The translations under genes and the position numbers were made by a program. A stretch of DNA of 64,000 nt from Mycobacterium sp. ELW1 (GTDB lineage: Bacteria; Actinomycetota; Actinomycetes; Mycobacteriales; Mycobacteriaceae). The notes below the pieces were generated by a model. The model was not told where the DNA came from and ran no database searches. It saw only the letters and a list, made by a program, of their open reading frames with translations. The stretch covers positions 3,720,001-3,784,000 of the forward strand of contig NZ_CP032155.1 in NCBI RefSeq assembly GCF_008329905.1, written 5' to 3'. Shown here in pieces: positions 61,966-64,000 of this stretch (its first letter is position 1; every line of letters begins with the position of its first letter).

Positions 61966-64000
61966 CGAGCATCGCGAGCAGCCGTTCGAAAGGCACCGGA
62001 CGACTGAAGTAGTAGCCCTGCCCCACGTCGCAGCCGTATTCGCGCAACTGCTCCAGCGTCTCGACGTCCTCGATCCCTTCCGCGACGGTGGTCAGTCCCA
62101 GCTCGTGGGCGAGGTTGATCACCGCCCGAACAACTGCTGCCGCACGAAGATCCGAGGTGATCGGCGCAACGAAGCGACGATCCAGCTTGACGTGATCGAT
62201 GGGCAGATCGCGCAGATACGACAGAGCCGAGTAGCCGCTTCCGAAGTCGTCGACGGCGATCTTGACCCCCTTGGCCCGCAGGTCGCGCAAGACGCGCGAG
62301 GCCTGCTCCAGACCTTCCAACACCACGTCCTCGGTGATCTCGACGATCAGCGCCGACGCCGCAAGCCCACAGTGTCTCAGGGCATCTGACACAGTCGTGG
62401 CCAGCCGGGTGGTGCCCAGCGACGGCGCGGACACGTTCACCGCGACCGGAATGGCGAACCCCGCGTCGTGCCAGACCCGAGCGTCATCAAGAGCTCGGCT
62501 CACCACGTGGTCGGTGACGGCACCCATCAGCCCATGCCGACGAACCAGCGGCATGAACTCGTCAGGACTGAGCACCCCGCGCTCGGGATGCGGCCAGCGC
62601 ACCAACGCCTCGGCCGCAACGATGTCGCACGTGCGGAGGTCGAGCTTGGGCTGATAGACCAGAGTGAGCTGACCCTGGTCGATCGCGCGCCGGAGCTCAC
62701 CGAGCAGCCGAACCGCCGACCCACGGGCCCTGGTGGCTCCGCTCTGCGGTGCAGGCGACACGACACCGGCGGCGAAGAAGTCGGCTTCCATCTCCGCGGT
62801 GAACGTGTGCACCCCTGCAACGCGAGATGTCTTGGCCGCGTCCAGCGCAATGTCCGAACGCTTCAGGAGTTCCTCGGCGCTGACGTCGGGATCATCGCTG
62901 TCGGCCACCGCGAGGCCGACGCTGGCACGGACCATCAGCTCTTGACCGTCCACGGCATACGGCAAGTCGAACGACTCCGCGACCCGATGGGCGATGACGG
63001 ACGAATGGTCGTCGCGTCCCTGGATGAGGACGGCGAACTCGTCACCACCGACGCGGGCTACGGTGTCGCCGGTCCGGACAACGGTGAGGATTCGCAAGCC
63101 CACGAGGTTGAGCAGTTCGTCTCCGGCCCGATGGCCGAAAGTCTCGTTGACCATTTTGAATTCGTCGATATCGAGAGCCATCACCGCGACCGACACCCCA
63201 CCTCGGTCGCGCATCTGCATGGCATGATTCACCCGGTCGTGGAACACCGCCCGGTTGGCCAAGCCGGTCAACGGATCGCGAAGGGCCTGCTTGGTCACGG
63301 CCTCGAAGAGCCTCCGGTTCTCGCCGACGACAATGAGTTGACGCGCCAGGAACGCAGCGATCAGCAGCCCGCCAGCGACGGTCGTCGGGCTGGTCAGCAT
63401 GACATTCGGTTCCCGGCTGAACGTCGCCACGGTTGCCGCGGCCACCGGAATAAAGGGCAGCAGCACCGAAGCCGACGACGGCGGCCGCACCACAACGGCG
63501 TGCCGATACTCGCATGTCCGTCCGGCAATCGCGACGGCGACGAACAACAAGAGTCCGGCGAGCCATCCCACGGCGACGACGCGATGATCTGAATAGTGCT
63601 GTGCCGCAATGTATGAGACTGCAACGTCATTGGTCACAGCGAAACAGATGCTGGCCGCGGTGATCAGTCCGGTCGTCAAGCGTTGGCCCGGTAAAGCCCT
63701 CATGAACACCAGGAGGGCAATCGTCACCAACGCCGCGTCGAACATCGGGTACGCGGTCGACGTGGCCAGCAGAACCCGATCGCCGGGTCGGTTTTGATAT
63801 GCGTCCTCTAGTGCACCGATCCAGGCCACGATCACGAATGACCCGGCAACGACGAGCCCGTCGAGCAGCAACCGCACTCGCGACATCCGGCTCAGCCCCA
63901 ACGGGAGCAGCAGCACCAGGACACACCCGCCCAGCGGAAGGAGTAGGCGCAGCAGGTCCGCTTCGAATGGGAACTCTCGTTCGCGACCACCGAGCGCGTC
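61940..64000 (-). CDS. membrane GGDEF-EAL cyclic di-GMP protein, 5' end outside window
   Basis: It has at least seven N-terminal hydrophobic helices (for example LDGLVVAGSFVIVAWIGALE), then a GGDEF domain with intact DALDIDEF-like MALDIDEFKMVNETFGHR and GGDEFAVLI, then an EAL domain with AAEALVRWPHPERG, DDFGSGYSALSYL and a metal-binding set. Both diguanylate cyclase and phosphodiesterase activity are possible. The frame is still open at 64000 (DALGGREREFPFEADLLRLL), so the true start is beyond the edge; GTG 63916 is not necessarily the start. Confidence 0.88.
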   Translation of the reverse strand, partial: DALGGREREFPFEADLLRLLLPLGGCVLVLLLPLGLSRMSRVRLLLDGLVVAGSFVIVAWIGALEDAYQNRPGDRVLLATSTAYPMFDAALVTIALLVFMRALPGQRLTTGLITAASICFAVTNDVAVSYIAAQHYSDHRVVAVGWLAGLLLFVAVAIAGRTCEYRHAVVVRPPSSASVLLPFIPVAAATVATFSREPNVMLTSPTTVAGGLLIAAFLARQLIVVGENRRLFEAVTKQALRDPLTGLANRAVFHDRVNHAMQMRDRGGVSVAVMALDIDEFKMVNETFGHRAGDELLNLVGLRILTVVRTGDTVARVGGDEFAVLIQGRDDHSSVIAHRVAESFDLPYAVDGQELMVRASVGLAVADSDDPDVSAEELLKRSDIALDAAKTSRVAGVHTFTAEMEADFFAAGVVSPAPQSGATRARGSAVRLLGELRRAIDQGQLTLVYQPKLDLRTCDIVAAEALVRWPHPERGVLSPDEFMPLVRRHGLMGAVTDHVVSRALDDARVWHDAGFAIPVAVNVSAPSLGTTRLATTVSDALRHCGLAASALIVEITEDVVLEGLEQASRVLRDLRAKGVKIAVDDFGSGYSALSYLRDLPIDHVKLDRRFVAPITSDLRAAAVVRAVINLAHELGLTTVAEGIEDVETLEQLREYGCDVGQGYYFSRPVPFERLLAMLANPPWAPA

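Noticed and set aside
1..64000. CRISPR array, rRNA or tRNA genes
   Set aside because: I looked for regularly spaced repeats and for conserved tRNA T-loops or rRNA cores and saw none.

Overview
The window is GC-rich actinobacterial DNA from a fast-growing mycobacterium of the Mycolicibacterium type. Gene order and protein sequence match mycobacterial loci: dosR next to a universal stress protein, pfkB beside homologues of Rv2030c, Rv2029c, Rv2629 and Rv2004c, a group 3b [NiFe] hydrogenase, and the conserved block ZapE (Rv2670c) - RibD-like reductase (Rv2671) - lipoprotein hydrolase (Rv2672) - AftC (Rv2673) - MsrB (Rv2674). I see no rRNA, tRNA or CRISPR array.

Layout. 1-5.8 kb is an accessory, decaying region: two frameshifted tyrosine recombinases flank a small minus-strand module of unknown proteins, one broken and one with an internal tandem duplication. 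5.8-9.4 kb is a compact plus-strand operon: a CHAP cysteine hydrolase, a trypsin-like serine protease, an alpha/beta hydrolase and a three-helix membrane protein. It resembles a protease-based conflict or stress system and is my best candidate for something undescribed. 9.5-12.5 kb holds a secreted protein and a cytochrome P450 whose last codons were displaced by an IS481-family element, with a 6-bp target duplication and readable terminal repeats. 12.5-18.4 kb is mostly chromosomal: an acyl-CoA synthetase operon, SRPBCC protein, Clp-N/HTH protein with a double palindromic operator, and a diaminopimelate decarboxylase paralogue.

18.4-41 kb is a hypoxia/dormancy (DosR) regulon island. It encodes the haem-GAF sensor kinase DosS and, 13 kb away, the regulator DosR. 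It also carries a wax ester synthase/diacylglycerol acyltransferase, a paired ketosynthase III, a five-gene hydrogenase operon, Rv2629-like and Rv2004c-like proteins, two Acg-type nitroreductases, two universal stress proteins, PfkB, and a phosphoribosyltransferase-erythromycin-esterase fusion. Several intergenic regions contain DosR-like boxes (GGGAC-T/C-TT-nn-G-n-CC). Together these suggest redox balancing (hydrogen metabolism), carbon storage as neutral lipid and stress tolerance when respiration slows.

41-52 kb has signalling and membrane functions: an orphan OmpR-type regulator, ApbE plus a ferredoxin, an FkbM methyltransferase, a two-component pair whose kinase is split at a G9 tract, a P-type ATPase fused to hemerythrin, and a DUF4010 membrane protein. 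52-57 kb is a very large hybrid kinase/phosphatase (about 1375 residues) followed by a STAS protein, a partner-switching module. 57-64 kb is the conserved Rv2670c-Rv2674 block, in which aftC carries a single-base frameshift, ending with a GGDEF-EAL protein that runs off the window.
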